Below are positions 20,075 through 31,355 of a stretch of 64,000 nt of DNA, in pieces. Numbering within the stretch: the first letter of the stretch is position 1; each line of letters begins with the position of its first letter. The stretch is from assembly GCF_000003815.2 (NCBI RefSeq), contig NC_049984.1, positions 6,092,935-6,156,934 on the forward strand, given 5' to 3'. Both the position numbers and the translations under genes were made by a program. Source of the stretch: Branchiostoma floridae. Taxonomy: Eukaryota > Chordata > Leptocardii > Amphioxiformes > Branchiostomatidae. The notes beneath the pieces are model-generated. The model had not been told where the DNA came from and ran no database searches. It worked only from the letters and a program-made list of their open reading frames with translations.

Positions 20075-23000
20075 CTGGGGAACGGTTTAGGAACGTTGGA
20101 TTATTCTAAATGTTAATGTTCTCTACTGCATAACCAAAGTTTTAAGTGACAATTTTCAGTAGTCTTATGCTTATTTCTTCAGGACAACAAATAATGGCTG
20201 ATTGTACTTTATTTACAAATTTGGTGCCAAAAGGCTTACCTTAAGCATACTGAAGGTTGAAATAAACTAATCTATAACACTAGTTCACCTTGATATCCTT
20301 ACATTTAGATACACATTAACAATAGAAATAGATTACTCCATGAATAAAGGTAAACCAGCATTACCTGAAAATGCACCCAGCAATGAGAATCCTGGCTTCT
20401 CCGCAGTGCTTGCCTTTGTACTTCTGACACACTGCCTTTCCTCATGCATTCTGCTAGGAGATGTCACATCAACTGCTGCCTTCTCACTGATGCCCTGAAT
20501 ACCCAGACTCACAGGAGAACGTCTGCTATTGACCTCCAAACCATCTTCTACTACAGTGCTACAGCTGCAGATGTCTTGTACTGCCTCTGTCTCATCGGTT
20601 TTGTTGTTGTTGTTGTTGATAGTGTCCTCACAGTTGCTGCTGTTGTTGTTGTCCTCTGCACCTTCGTCTTTTTCCTCCCTGATGGTCACCAGGCCTGTGT
20701 GACTGCTCCTTGGGCTGTAGAACTCCTCAACGATCACATCTGGGGACTCGGGAGAGGCGGCAAGACGTGCAAGAGGACAGCAGTTTTCACACAAGGCGTC
20801 CAGTAAGTCATCCTCATCGCTGTAGTAGATGTCATCTTCGTTCCAATCTTCTGCCGAGCTTGCCGTGTGTTCACTGATACCCTCCTGGTCCTTCTCTGCA
20901 AGGCTCATCATCATCATCATCTCTGCAAGGCTAGCAACGCTGGAATCACTGAGGGGAGAGGGATCGTGCTCGGTTGAAGCTGTGTGGCGATTCTGCACAT
21001 CGCCATCCACAGAGGGAACGTGCTCAGGGAAAAAGGCAGTCTCTGAGAGCTCCATGGGAGATCTGGTGTTTTCATCCACCCAGCCAGCCCACATGGGTTC
21101 AATGGTCTTCTTCTCTGCATCATTGTCTTTTACACCATTTGACAGTGGAGTTGTGTATTGGGAGGTGTTGCCTTGTTGGCTACTGGAAGAGTTCAGATTG
21201 TCATGATGTTTTAAACTGTCTGCAAGGCTACTGTTCGCTTCAAGGGAAGGAGTTCTGTCTTTGTGGACCACTTCACTGTTAGTTTTCTGCTTGAGGGTTT
21301 GTGAAGCTTCACTTCTCTGAACCACTGCCTCTGGGATTGGGTCAGTGCCACCAGAAAAGGAGTTTACATCATCAAGTTTATGGGTGTTCACTGTGTTGTC
21401 ATAGATATCTTTCGCAATACTGGGTGGTATTCTGTCCTCATGTACCACCGTGCTACAAGAGCTGCTGTTCTGTTTCTCTGTGGGTGACAGGGCAATCTGC
21501 TTTGTCTTCTTTGTTTTGATTTTTCCACAGGGCACCTCCTTTTGGTGGTCAAACCCCACGTTTGGTTCCTTCACCGCGGCGAGCCTGTTGACCTCACTGG
21601 CCAGGGTCGTGTGTGCTTTCCACACAAACAGCTCCGAGTTGTCATCAACATCATCCCAGTCCTGGGAAAATTGGGTGGAGAAAGAAGAGATAAATAAAGT
21701 GCTACATCATACAACATTTCCAATTCTTCTAACATGTTACAATCATGATATCTGCTCAAAGTCAATATTACATATAGCCCCGTCGGTCAATATTAACCAT
21801 GGTTTAATTGCTATTATCATATAGCCAGGCGCCGCGGACCAATCAGAAGGCCCCGTTCCACGTTGGTTATGACGCCGTAACACTTCGATTCCGGCCAGGC
21901 AGGTGCAAATTAACACCAGTGGTGTTAATTCATTTTGAATTAACACCAGTGGTGTTAATTCATTTTGAATTAACACCGGTGCTGGTGTTAATTCATTTTG
22001 AATTAACACCGGTGCGGGTGTTAATTCATATTGACCAATCAAAAGGAACGAAAGAAAGGTATATGCAGGCATTGGCCAATAAAAAGGAGCAAAACATATG
22101 CCGGAGCAGACTGCAAGGGGGAATGGCTCCTTCTGTTAACATTGATAATGAGTTTTGTTTTTCTAAAAAGCCTGCAATGTTTCGAATATTTTCTGTGGAA
22201 ATTTTGGTTTCAAAATGCAATCTGTAATCTCCTTACATATGTATGTACCAAGTGAACTTTCAGAAATTCGACAAAGGAATTCACACGCATAGTACCAAGG
22301 GATCTATGCGTCATACAGGAATTTGCAAGTTTGGGTAGGCTATATGATAATAACTTTAATGCCCCGCCTTATCCTCGGTGTATATGGTGAGATAATCCCT
22401 GGTCAGGTGCGATAACCACCTCATAAACCACCTCGTTCGCTACGCTCACTCGGCGGTTATTGTTCTGGTAGTTGTCTCTGCCCAGGGATTATCTCACCAT
22501 ATACACCTCGGGCCGGGGCATTAACCCTTTATTCACATCAAAATATAAAATATTCACAAATCAAAGAAGATACATGTATGCTGAAATAATCAAAAGGAAT
22601 AGACAACTAACAGAACAATAAAATCTGGAAACAATAGAGGTGGATTTCATAGATAACGAAGGAAAAAGCAGCACCTAAAAACTGTCCATATTATAATACA
22701 GCTACAACATTCACTAAAGTTATGGTTGCTCAAAGAAGTGTGTTGTTTTAAGTTTGTGGCTGAATGGATCTTTACCAAGTCATCCTGCACATGTGTGACT
22801 GTGGGAGTGATGACAGGTACAGACTCAGGTACAGGTCTGGCAGGGAGGATGTTCTGATGCTGTCTGCTGCTGAACACAAGCGTTGTTGTCTCTTCTTTCA
22901 CTGGCTTTTGATAGGTGCTTTTTTCTTCAAGGGAAGCAGGAGACACTGAAACATAACACTTTCAAGTCACGCACGGTATACAAAAGTAGTTTTCAAACAA

Positions 23001-26000
23001 ACAATATCATTCCTGATTGAACTAGTTTATGGAAGAGTTTTTTCATTAAATATTTAGAGTTTATTTCAGACAACAATTTACACTATTGATTCTCTGCGAC
23101 TTGCAGGGCTCATGTATCCATACAGGGAAAATAGGCAAATAATTGGCACACGATCTGCAGCCTACCCTGCATCAATCATGACATAACCAAACTAACTCCT
23201 ACAAACCAATATCGTTCCATAAGGATTGCAGCAAATATTCTTGCTTCCCAAGAACTGTTGCTGACTGGAACTCAACACCATACATGTATAACGTCATAAA
23301 AACTTCAGACATGTAAAGGGCACAGTACTCCTACATCCGAAATTGCGGCAAGAGCAGTGCTGTGCAGATCCCTGGACACTTAACCCCAATAGATGGGTAC
23401 GTGCCTGATTGAACATAAACAACAAGATAAACCATTGCCTGTTGCATAGAGCCATTATCACAAGTCAGAACAACCAACTGATTGTCTTGCTGAGTGTCTC
23501 CTCCTCTTCAATAAAAGTTTGTTTCTACTACAACAGACCAGCAATGGACCAGCTTCCTGAATCCTGCTCAATGACAGTTTATATCCCTTCTGATGGCATC
23601 ATAAATATAGCTTTTCCTTGGTGTATCATGGCCTTCAGCAAATGAACACAGATTTTATCAACTGACTTATCTGTAACCTTTCTAAACTCCTCTGATGACT
23701 TTTCTTGCCGTTGATACTCCAATGTAATGAAAGGCTTTCCTACAAAGCACTTCTCATGTATTTCCACGAAGAGTTTCATCAGGTTGCTATACTAGTTTCT
23801 TCTAAAGGGATTTTGTGCTCCAATGTTTTGGTACCTTTTCATCTATCGTCCTTAGTTTAATGACCTCTACTGTTCCTTGCACATTTGGGAGCTGAGAGTT
23901 TGCTAAAACATTGGCAGACAGACTGAAACATTCTAAATAACAACCCAGTATATACTGAACACTAAATTGACGAAATTCTTAATGGAAATACATAGTGATT
24001 CTTTGTAGGAAAGAATGTTATTACATTGAAGTATCAATGGCAAGAAAAGGCATTAGAGATAATTTACAAACTGCATTGTATTGTGGCTTGTCTGTATTCT
24101 CTCAAATCCAACAAAAATGGCATTATCTATCAGCAATAAACTGATAGTCTCTCAAATCCAACAAAAAATTGTACACTTCATCAGCATTAACTTGACCATG
24201 ACATAAACAGAGGATGGCTCAAAAGAAGACTACTCTAGTGGTTCTTCCATAAACAAGATGACATCCCAACCTGTGCATCAAGACTAACAGTCAAGCCCAT
24301 ATTTTTAGTGTTCTTATCCAGGGGTAAGATAAAAAAACTAACAAATAAAAATCCAAACAAAGTAACTTAACATAAATGTATTTTCCTGGCTGAAAGATAA
24401 AGTGGAAATGAACAACGAAAATCCCAACTGGCTGAAAAGCAAATCGATAAACTAAAAACAGACAGCTGTGAGATCCCCTACCTTGTGTTCCATTCCCCAT
24501 CTGAGTCCCCCCATTATATCTGGCCCTGGCAGCGATCTTGTCCTGATAGCTGGAGTACTGGAGTGTTCCCCAGCTGTCTGCTGACTCCATGTCCCTTCCG
24601 CGTGGTCTGTGCCACACATCTGCTTGGGGCGGCCGTCTTCTCTGTCTCTCCTGAAGCTCCACCTCTGCAATGGCTTCCTCTATCACACCCACTGCATGGC
24701 TGGGGAGGACAAGGAGGAGGCAAGATACTGTAAATGTACTTAAGTTTGCGGAGATTTAATTTCGCAGTAGCGGGAAAAGGGACTGTTCGCGGTGGTTTTA
24801 AGTTCGTAGTAGCACCATGCACTGTAGTCTCTTACAGCCATGAAAAAAATGTTTGCAGTGGTTTTAAGTTCGCAGTAAATTTGCAACGCAAAAACCGCAA
24901 ACATAAAACCAAAACATAAAATTTCTGCATTATTTTACAGTAGTGAAAACAGGAGCTGGAAAATATTTTGGTTCAACTGTGTCCCTAAAAACTTTATCTG
25001 ACAGGCTATATAGCTAGTTACAACCAAATGTGTATGTCTATCTCACTCCTAAACTCCAGAGACATGTCCCACTTTCTTCTCTAATTTCCTCTGCTGTACT
25101 GGGTGGGGCTGACTCTTAAAGATCAGACAATTAACCTTTAATGAACACCTTAGAGACAGCACAGAGCCACTACATCCTGCTACTATCTGCGGGCAGGGAA
25201 AAATTCACACTCATATATAGAGTTAGGAATTACAAGACACAACATAGCCAGGTACATCTAGATTTCAGGTTCCTGTAGGATTTCTAGATATAATTAATTT
25301 GTACATTTTTTTGTAACAAGCAACTGCCAAGCTGCATGATGAAACTACATTGTATTTGTCTCTTAGTACTTGCTAGAAGAAGTGTCTAGTAATAGAAATT
25401 GCTCTATGTATACTAAGTGGGAAGTACTTACTTGATAACATCCTGACTTTCTGCAGTGATTCTCACCAGGCAGTCTTCACCCTCAGCATCTAAAACAAGT
25501 ATGACATATCTATTTAGTACAGTTATTGGGAACAACAAACACATTGATGATGGCAAGATGCACAAAGATGGCATATTGAGATATAGATGTTCATTCAATC
25601 ATTGTTTTCTTTTTGATAAATAATAGTTTGTGGCAGCATCGTTCTCAATGTAGCGTATGTGCTGCATCACCTATCTAGCAGTGGTCAACAGTGCTTTGGG
25701 GAAGGTACCAAAACAGGACTATCAACATTTTGGCATGTGCATTCTAAGTTTGTTACACAGACAAGAAAACTACATACTGACCAGGATAGCACTCTAGGTT
25801 AGCTCTACACCTCTGCTCCAGTCTTCTGATCTTCTCAGTTGACTCAAATACTGGCCAATAAGGAACAACAGAACACAGATCAGCTGTACTATGTGGCCCA
25901 AGATTAGCTGTATTGCTGCATTGATTTGACACGATATGTTGGGGTCACAGATCAGAGCACTTTCACTAGCAATCAGGGCTCTAGCCAGCGTCCGTTTTTC

Positions 26001-29000
26001 CGTAAATTGACGGAAATTTGCTGCGTGTGACGGAAAAATTTTAAAACCAATCTGTCAACCTTGACGGACAAAAATCCTTGGTGGAAGCTACAGGCGGCTT
26101 GGGGACGCCGTCCATGGCCGTAAAAGCCACACACTGTTTGTTTTGCTATTGTTATTATTGTTGACGAAGTGTGTCGGCGCTTTTTGCATACAATAATCTC
26201 ATTAAAAACCCGTTTTTCAAGGTCTCAGTTCAGTCTCTGTAACTCCTGGAATAGTGTTTTCGCGACAATGGGAATTGGCTGACGGAAAAAAATTTCGAGC
26301 TGGCTAGAGCCCTGCTAGCAATCTACTTTCTCCTACCATTTCATCGCAAGAAACAGCAGCGTCCGTTATGTGATAAAGATGGCAGGGATCATGAGATGCG
26401 ACACTTGTCTTTCACTCCATTTCAGTCCAACAAAAACAATGTTTGGAGGTTGTCTATTTGGCATTGTGTACACAACGGAAGCTGTTTTCTATGATTACTA
26501 CCAACACAGATGATACATCGATGTAGGTTAGACATCTAGGTAATGAGAAAAAGACACTGACGAAAGATGGTGGATACCATTTGAAACGTCTGACCATTTC
26601 CAAAATCATATCCAGTTGCTTGTCGATAAGTAACTGCTTTTTGGCAGAGCTTCCATGATGTTAAGCAACTTTTTCAATACTTTGTTTGTCATTATTCTTT
26701 AGTTGGTAACAATCAGTACAGCAAAAATATCTATTTGCACTGTATACTATACTGGATTGTGCAGACCTTTGGCAGCCAGACTCTCACAGACAGTGATGGT
26801 TTCCTGACATGTTCTCCTCTTTGTCTCTTCCTTCTTATTTTCCACCACAGGACCTCGGGGAGAGAAGCCTTTAGGAGTGGTCAGGCTGGAGAAATAATCA
26901 ACAATTAGGACACATGCAAGTAAGGCACTGTTAAATCTTCATCTACAATATCTGCAAAATAAAACATTCTCCATGTTTTGTAGGTTATTTTGGTACTTTT
27001 GGAACTCACCATGAGAGCACAGATGCTACAGCTGATGGAGTGTTGGAAGGTGTCAGCATCTAAGAGAAAAAAAAAGGAACACAGAATATCACTATTCCAT
27101 TCTTAACAGGGTTAAACTGCAAATTTCAACAATGGAGAAAATGGAGAAAATGGACTAACATCAACAGCATTGGTGTTTGCCAAGGATGAAGAACCATCAC
27201 TTCTTTGTCATGTGAAAATGATTATGAGGATAGGAAATGCTTGTCTTTGACTGTACTGTGTACTCTACCAGGTAAGTAAATTCCTAAAGTCAAAAATGAA
27301 ATCTCTTCTAACTTACAATAATATTAAGAATATCATATCACCATCAATCTCAAGTTGAGTTTCAGTATTAAGATTCTTTGCACACAACCACATATTAGTG
27401 AGAAGTACACATGAACATCAATAAGTAATCATTGAGGAGGGCAGAATATGGGACTTAATTCTTTATACTAAATATAATTTGAAGGATTTTCTGGTCAGTT
27501 TGCATTTTTCATATTTGATCAGACATTGTTCTATGAGTAAATAGGAGCAATGTACTGCTACGCTAGTTGACAATTAGCCTCCTTTAGGTTGGTCGTTGCA
27601 AATGCTAGAATGCACACGCTAGAACCCTGCGACTTCCCCACAGTGCAGCTGTGAACATTAGGAACCTTCCACACCTATTAACCACCACAGTCAGTGGTAA
27701 TTAATGAGCCTACAGGCATCCCTGAAGAGGAGAGGGGAAATGAGCGTTATTGATTCCCGGAAACGAACCTTTATCTCGGGAAACTTCTCCAATTTCCCTG
27801 CGTAGTAGCTGTGCAGGTGTGGTGAGGTGTCCCAGCGGGCAGCGCGCAGCTCTATCAGCTCCAGGAGCAGCAGGCGTGAGAGGTACGCCAGCCCTGAGTC
27901 CCGCCCCAGGTCCCGTAGAACCACAAACACTGAGTCCAACTCACCTGGAGGGAAATAAAACAGGACTCAAATTAAAAGGCATTTTAGGCAGTGAACCTAA
28001 CCTGAAAATTTAGGTATAGGGCTGTGTACCTAAATACCCATACCTATACCATGCCTTGAAAATTGTTTAGGTACAGGTCCAGGCCTAAACATCTGTGTAC
28101 CTGTGCCTAAACAAACTAAATCACTATTGAGCACCACTTCTTGAGGCTCAAGATAAGTACATGCTGAATCAATGATGACGATTCTGATAATCTTGCTGTT
28201 GAAAATTAAGAAATCTTTGTCTAAATCCTCATACAAAGATGACAATTTCTCACTAAATAGACAGTTGACTACATTTATGACTTACAGATAATTGTTTAGG
28301 TACAGGTAATGGTCCAGACCTGTACCTAAACCTCTGTAACTGTACTTGTACCTAAAATTGTCATTGACATTTGTGACAAACACTTCTTGTTGTGCCAGCA
28401 GTTTGCACTTAAATTGCTAGGTGGCGTTTTTCACTCTAGCTACATCTTTGACCATCATGATGCTGTGCATATACTTCATAACTTATAAGACAGAATTTGC
28501 GATACTGGAGGCAACCAGAAGAAAATGTGTTGAGCAGTGCTTAGCTTCCATGTTGGTAGCATACCAGGGCTCGAAATACCACATGCATATGCAAGTTTGT
28601 GCATGTAAAATTGGTGTGGTGCAAGTAAGTTTGGACCAAACTTGCACCAGTGCAAGTTACTTTTATCCACTAATACCTGACTTTAGAAAAAGCTTACACA
28701 CACCAAGAATATTGTCTGCCATTGAAAGGTAAAAGAAAACAACACTGAATAAAAAAAATAGCCTAAATTTGTTATTTCTAAACTTGGTTAGACATCCAGG
28801 TAAACAAAATTTGAAGACAATTCCATCTCTATAATGCTAATAATTCCTATGGTGTTGTCTTACCTTGATTTGCATATGAGTAAATACATTTTGCATACAA
28901 TTTAGTGACTTTGATATGATCAACTGGATTTTCCAGTTATATGTGTTTGTATTGAGTTGTTCTAGCGATGGTTAAGAATAGTGATGGAAGTCACTCGAAG

Positions 29001-31157
29001 AGTCCAGAAGAAATCTATTGATCTTATCAAGTTGTAGACATTGAATTGTCTTAAATTAAGCCTAAATTCACATTTGTTGTACAATTTGAAATCCAAAATA
29101 AAATACGCTTTGGAAAACAAATATCCAAACATGTGGTCTTTATGTATCCCCATATATTTGCAAATTTTCAGAAGAAGAATAAAGGGTTAACAGTTCACTA
29201 TTTTGGGTTGTGCAAGTAAGTTTCTTTTGGTGCAAGTTACCTTTGGCTTAACTTGCACTGGTGCAAGTTGACTGAAAAGTGTATTTCGAGCCCTGCATAC
29301 TGTTATGTAATTGAGTTGTGAAGGTTATGCAAGCTTGTCATGATAATGCTTCAATTGTCATGTGTCCTTGGGAGTAACTGAGGTACCCGGCAATGTGGAT
29401 TTCCTCTGTACAATGAAGATTACATAACCCATTCAAACCTTACCTTTACCTTGTCCCATTCAAACCACTCTGGTAGACTTACATCTAATCCTCTCACTGT
29501 TAGGTGCAAGAGAGCCATACATGAAAACACAAGAAAACAGTACACACAGCTGTGCAGTAGTAAGATGATTAAGGTTTTTTTGGAGGTAATAAAGATTCAG
29601 GGCTTGAAAGTTGAATTACTTTTTTCTGCATGCCAGCACTGGTGCAGGTAACATTAAAAATGACCTGCACCAGACAAATTTTACCTGCACCACTCTGAAC
29701 TTAGAAAGTATGGATCATAATGAAATTGTTTAGGAACCATTGCTATATTTCCTTTTATACAATAGGTTGTAACAGACATGAATGCAGCTAATAACAATCC
29801 ATATACACCTGCATCATAGGACATATGGATAAAACCCAGTACATAGACCAGTGCAGGCTAGGTGCAGGTAGACACCAGAAATACCTGCACAGCTCCAATT
29901 TTACCTGCACTAACCTGCATATGCAGGTGGTATTTCGAGCCCTGAGATTCCACCACAGGTATAAAACACTACAGCTGTATCTACCGACATGTACCTTTAC
30001 AGCTGCCATCCAGCATCTTCCCGTACACCTTGAGATGGCGGTACAGGTTATGGATGTGTTCCTGTGCCTCCTCATCGTCAGCTGAGTACTGCACTCTGGA
30101 CAGGAGCTCCCGCAGTAATAGCAGGGTAGCATGGTCAGGGCCGGAAACCTCTTCTGAAGCACTGAGGAAAAAATAGAAGGACATCCAGTCAGAGGGTATA
30201 AGCAGTGGTCAAAAAATCATGTGTAAGTCATTGTCTTACAGCTATGAAGCATTGTCACAAAAAAGAAATTAGAGTTGTCCCAAACAATGAAACTCAAATG
30301 TACAAACCCAAAGGAATACCCAACAGACCTATATTGCAGGGTGTTGTATAGGATCAAGAAGATGGACTTAATTAGTGACACAAAATTAGAGGACTTAAAC
30401 ACAGGGTAGATAACTGATATTCAGAAAGTTCCTTAACTAACAGCTCTTCCAGTTTGAAGTAATAAAATAAAACAAAAACAGTCCTTTCGGTGGTTAGCTA
30501 CAACTGGAGTAAACAAATTTCTTTACAGACAATTCTAATGATACTGATCAAATTTGATCTAAAACAACAGTACCAGAGTGGTAGTGCAGGGACATGTGGT
30601 GGGGAAGACACAGCATTGGTCTTTGTAGAGACAGGAGCAGACGACACCTCCGTTTTTCTTTCTCCACAGACAGATGCACTCTCTGTCTTCCACACGTTAG
30701 AGGTAGGCACATCTTCTCTTTTCTGTGGTACAAGACAAGTTGTATCATTTGCTGTCTTGGTTGAACTTGAAACAGCCTCTGCTTTCCGGGGCCTTCTCAG
30801 TGTCACCTCTTCAAGTGTCCTTGCCACATGGACAGGGCCACCCTCTGTGTTTCTCAATGTGCAAGCTGGCACATCTACTATTTTCTGTGGTACAGCACAA
30901 GTTATATCATTTCCATTCTTGGTTGAAGCTGACCGTGGCCTTCTAAGTGTCACCTCATCAAGATTCCTTGCTATGTAGACAGAGCTACCCTCTGTCTTCC
31001 TTGCATTAGAAGAAGGCAAATCTTCTGACTTCACTGTCACAGAACAATTTGTACTGTTTGGTTTCTTGGTTGAGGCAGCCTCGGCTTTCCTGGGCCGTCT
31101 CAGCGGCGCTGTGTCGTCCTTGTTGAGCAGGTTCCTCCCGTGACATGTGGGGAACAT
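18689..31157 (-). CDS. mxt: Mextli-like eIF4E-binding protein (MIF4G-KH-4E-BM), 1081 aa
   Basis: Thirteen exons; coding exons (minus strand, 5' to 3') are 31157-30574, 30161-29995, 27944-27769, 27059-27010, 26885-26767, 25850-25782, 25489-25432, 24699-24482, 22945-22776, 21661-20365, 20074-19895 and 18846-18689, all in compatible phase. The protein has three N-terminal repeats of about 50 residues (19-174), a short MIF4G-like helical region (about 195-309, SRLLLLELIELRAARW), a divergent KH domain (about 345-420), a long acidic/Ser-rich linker (538-970) and a C-terminal canonical eIF4E-binding motif YSRDVLL (about residue 1053). Known biology: Drosophila Mextli has this domain order, binds eIF4E and promotes translation in the cytoplasm. 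Orthology is inferred from architecture, not alignment. Alternatives are other MIF4G proteins such as CTIF or PAIP1, which lack KH and a C-terminal 4E motif. Confidence 0.72.
20365..21661 (-). CDS. mxt: Mextli-like exon 11: 432-residue acidic, Ser-rich linker
   Basis: The largest exon in the window. It begins DWDDVDDNSELFVWKAH after acceptor TTTTCCCAG and ends at LLGAFSG with donor GTAATG. Composition is Ser/Thr/Asp/Glu-rich with a poly-Met run (six Met), a DEDDLLDALCENC segment and poly-Asn tracts encoded by AAC/AAT repeats. No folded domain is recognised; it is probably a disordered linker between the KH region and the eIF4E-binding C-terminus. Confidence 0.8.
21907..22028. repeat. Four tandem palindromic AATTAACACC units
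   Basis: Units AATTAACACCAGTGGTGTTAATT (two), then versions with ACCGGTGCTGGTGT and ACCGGTGCGGGTGT centres, are separated by CATTTTG. Each unit is itself an inverted repeat. The array lies in a Mextli-like intron and could form cruciforms. It may be part of a larger repeat element. Confidence 0.85.
22355..22524. mobile_element. Foldback element flanked by TTAA
   Basis: TTAATGCCCCG followed by GGTGTATATGGTGAGATAATCCCTGG pairs with the reverse complement ending CGGGGCATTAA. Arms are about 43 bp around a loop of about 70 bp. TTAA at both ends fits a TTAA-targeting (piggyBac-type) non-autonomous element, which is inference. Intronic in the Mextli-like gene. Confidence 0.7.
24482..26885 (-). CDS. 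mxt: Mextli-like exons 6-9: divergent KH domain
   Basis: Exons 26885-26767, 25850-25782, 25489-25432 and 24699-24482 join into a KH-like pattern: strand ETITVCESLAAKVF, helix TEKIRRLEQRCRANLEC, acidic loop, strand EDCLVRITAES and helix QDVIKHAVGVIEEAIAEV. The GxxG nucleic-acid-gripping loop expected after the first helix is not recognisable (local residues FEST). That suggests altered or lost RNA binding. A basic RQRRRPP stretch follows. Confidence 0.6.
24726..24942. mobile_element. MITE, family C, copy 1
   Basis: Starts TACTGTAAATG and ends with a variant of its reverse complement (TTTTACAGTA). The interior contains repeated GGTTTTAAGTTCGCAGT and TTTGCGG blocks plus CACCATGCACTGTAGTCTCTTAC. 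Closely matches 32103-32314. Intronic. Confidence 0.8.
25974..26314. mobile_element. hAT-like MITE with 8-bp target duplication
   Basis: 341 bp bounded by CAGGGCTCTAGCCAGC and its inverted form GCTGGCTAGAGCCCTG. Directly flanked by CTAGCAAT on both sides (25966-25973 and 26315-26322). A perfect 8-bp duplication with CAGGG-type termini is characteristic of hAT elements. It has no coding capacity. Intronic in the Mextli-like gene. Confidence 0.88.
26530..26650. repeat. Dispersed repeat family D, copy 1
   Basis: Contains the block TGAAACGTCTGACC then TTTCCAAAATCATATCCAGT, shared with 42700-42870 and, in altered order, 58450-58570. The block is followed by CTTTTTGGC and preceded by GACATCTAGGTAA. 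It is probably a short non-autonomous element of unknown class. Confidence 0.6.
27769..30161 (-). CDS. mxt: Mextli-like exons 3-4: MIF4G-like helices
   Basis: Exon 30161-29995 encodes HATLLLLRELLSRVQYS and HIHNLYRHLKVYGKML. Exon 27944-27769 encodes LDSVFVVLRDLGR and YLSRLLLLELIELRAARW. The L-L-L-E-x-I-E-L-R-A-x-x-W string is the hallmark of the last helices of MIF4G domains in translation factors (PAIP1, CTIF and MIF4GD families). Only about 115 residues are seen, shorter than a full MIF4G domain, so the N-terminal helices are either diverged or in an exon I missed. Confidence 0.7.
28010..28360. repeat. Inverted AGGTACAG/CTGTACCT repeat
   Basis: Several direct and inverted copies of TGTTTAGGTACAGGT and its complement (CCTGTACCTAAAC) are grouped at 28065-28120 and 28280-28350, making imperfect foldbacks. 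Located in a Mextli-like intron; no coding potential. Confidence 0.55.
28565..29295. mobile_element. hAT-like non-autonomous element, CAGGGCTCGAAATA termini
   Basis: Begins CAGGGCTCGAAATACC and ends with the inverse TATTTCGAGCCCTG. Subterminal repeats of GTGCAAGTAAGTTT and TGCAAGTTACTTTT appear at both ends. GCATAC occurs on both flanks and may be a decayed target duplication. No transposase frame. Intronic in the Mextli-like gene. Confidence 0.75.
29598..29944. mobile_element. hAT-like non-autonomous element, second copy type
   Basis: Begins CAGGGCTTGAAAGTT and ends GGTATTTCGAGCCCTG. AGATT flanks both ends. Subterminal GTGCAGGTAA / TACCTGCAC motifs play the role that GTGCAAGTAA plays in the 28565-29295 element, so the two are sister subfamilies inserted 300 bp apart. 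Confidence 0.75.
30574..31157 (-). CDS. mxt: Mextli-like exon 2: start codon and three 50-residue repeats
   Basis: The exon opens after acceptor CCTTCCAG at 31174; the ATG at 31157 is in CACCATG context. Residues 19, 71 and 120 each begin LRRPR, and the intervening 49-55 residues align (STK, C-V, the E/V-D-V/L-P block, the N-x-x-K/N-T-E block, V-A-R). These are three tandem protein repeats, Ser/Thr/Lys-rich and probably disordered. The donor GTACTG leaves phase 2, matching the next acceptor. An unspliced reading would run on to a stop near 30498. Confidence 0.75.
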
Positions 31158-31252
31158 GGTGCAGGACAGGAGACCTGGAAGGTGGGATGAAAAAGGTCAA
31201 AATGTAGCTGACATCAGACTGATGACATCATATGCTGACTAACCTCGACATA

Positions 31253-31355
31253 ACTGTAAATGCAGAAATGTTCACGGTGGTTTTATATTCACGCTTTTCA
31301 CGGCAGCCACTTTACCGTAAACTTAAAACTGCCGCGAACATTTCTTCATTATAGT
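31253..31355. mobile_element. MITE, family C, short copy
   Basis: About 100 bp running from ACTGTAAATGCAGAAATGTTCACGG to CCGCGAACATTTCTTCATTATAGTA. It is a foldback with the same ends as the other family C copies but a deleted middle. It lies in the first intron of the Mextli-like gene. Confidence 0.75.

Noticed and set aside
31157-31174. Family assignment of the Mextli-like gene as CTIF or PAIP1
   Set aside because: Those proteins have a MIF4G domain but not the downstream KH-like region and C-terminal Y-x4-L-L motif seen here. The alternative is kept only as a caveat.
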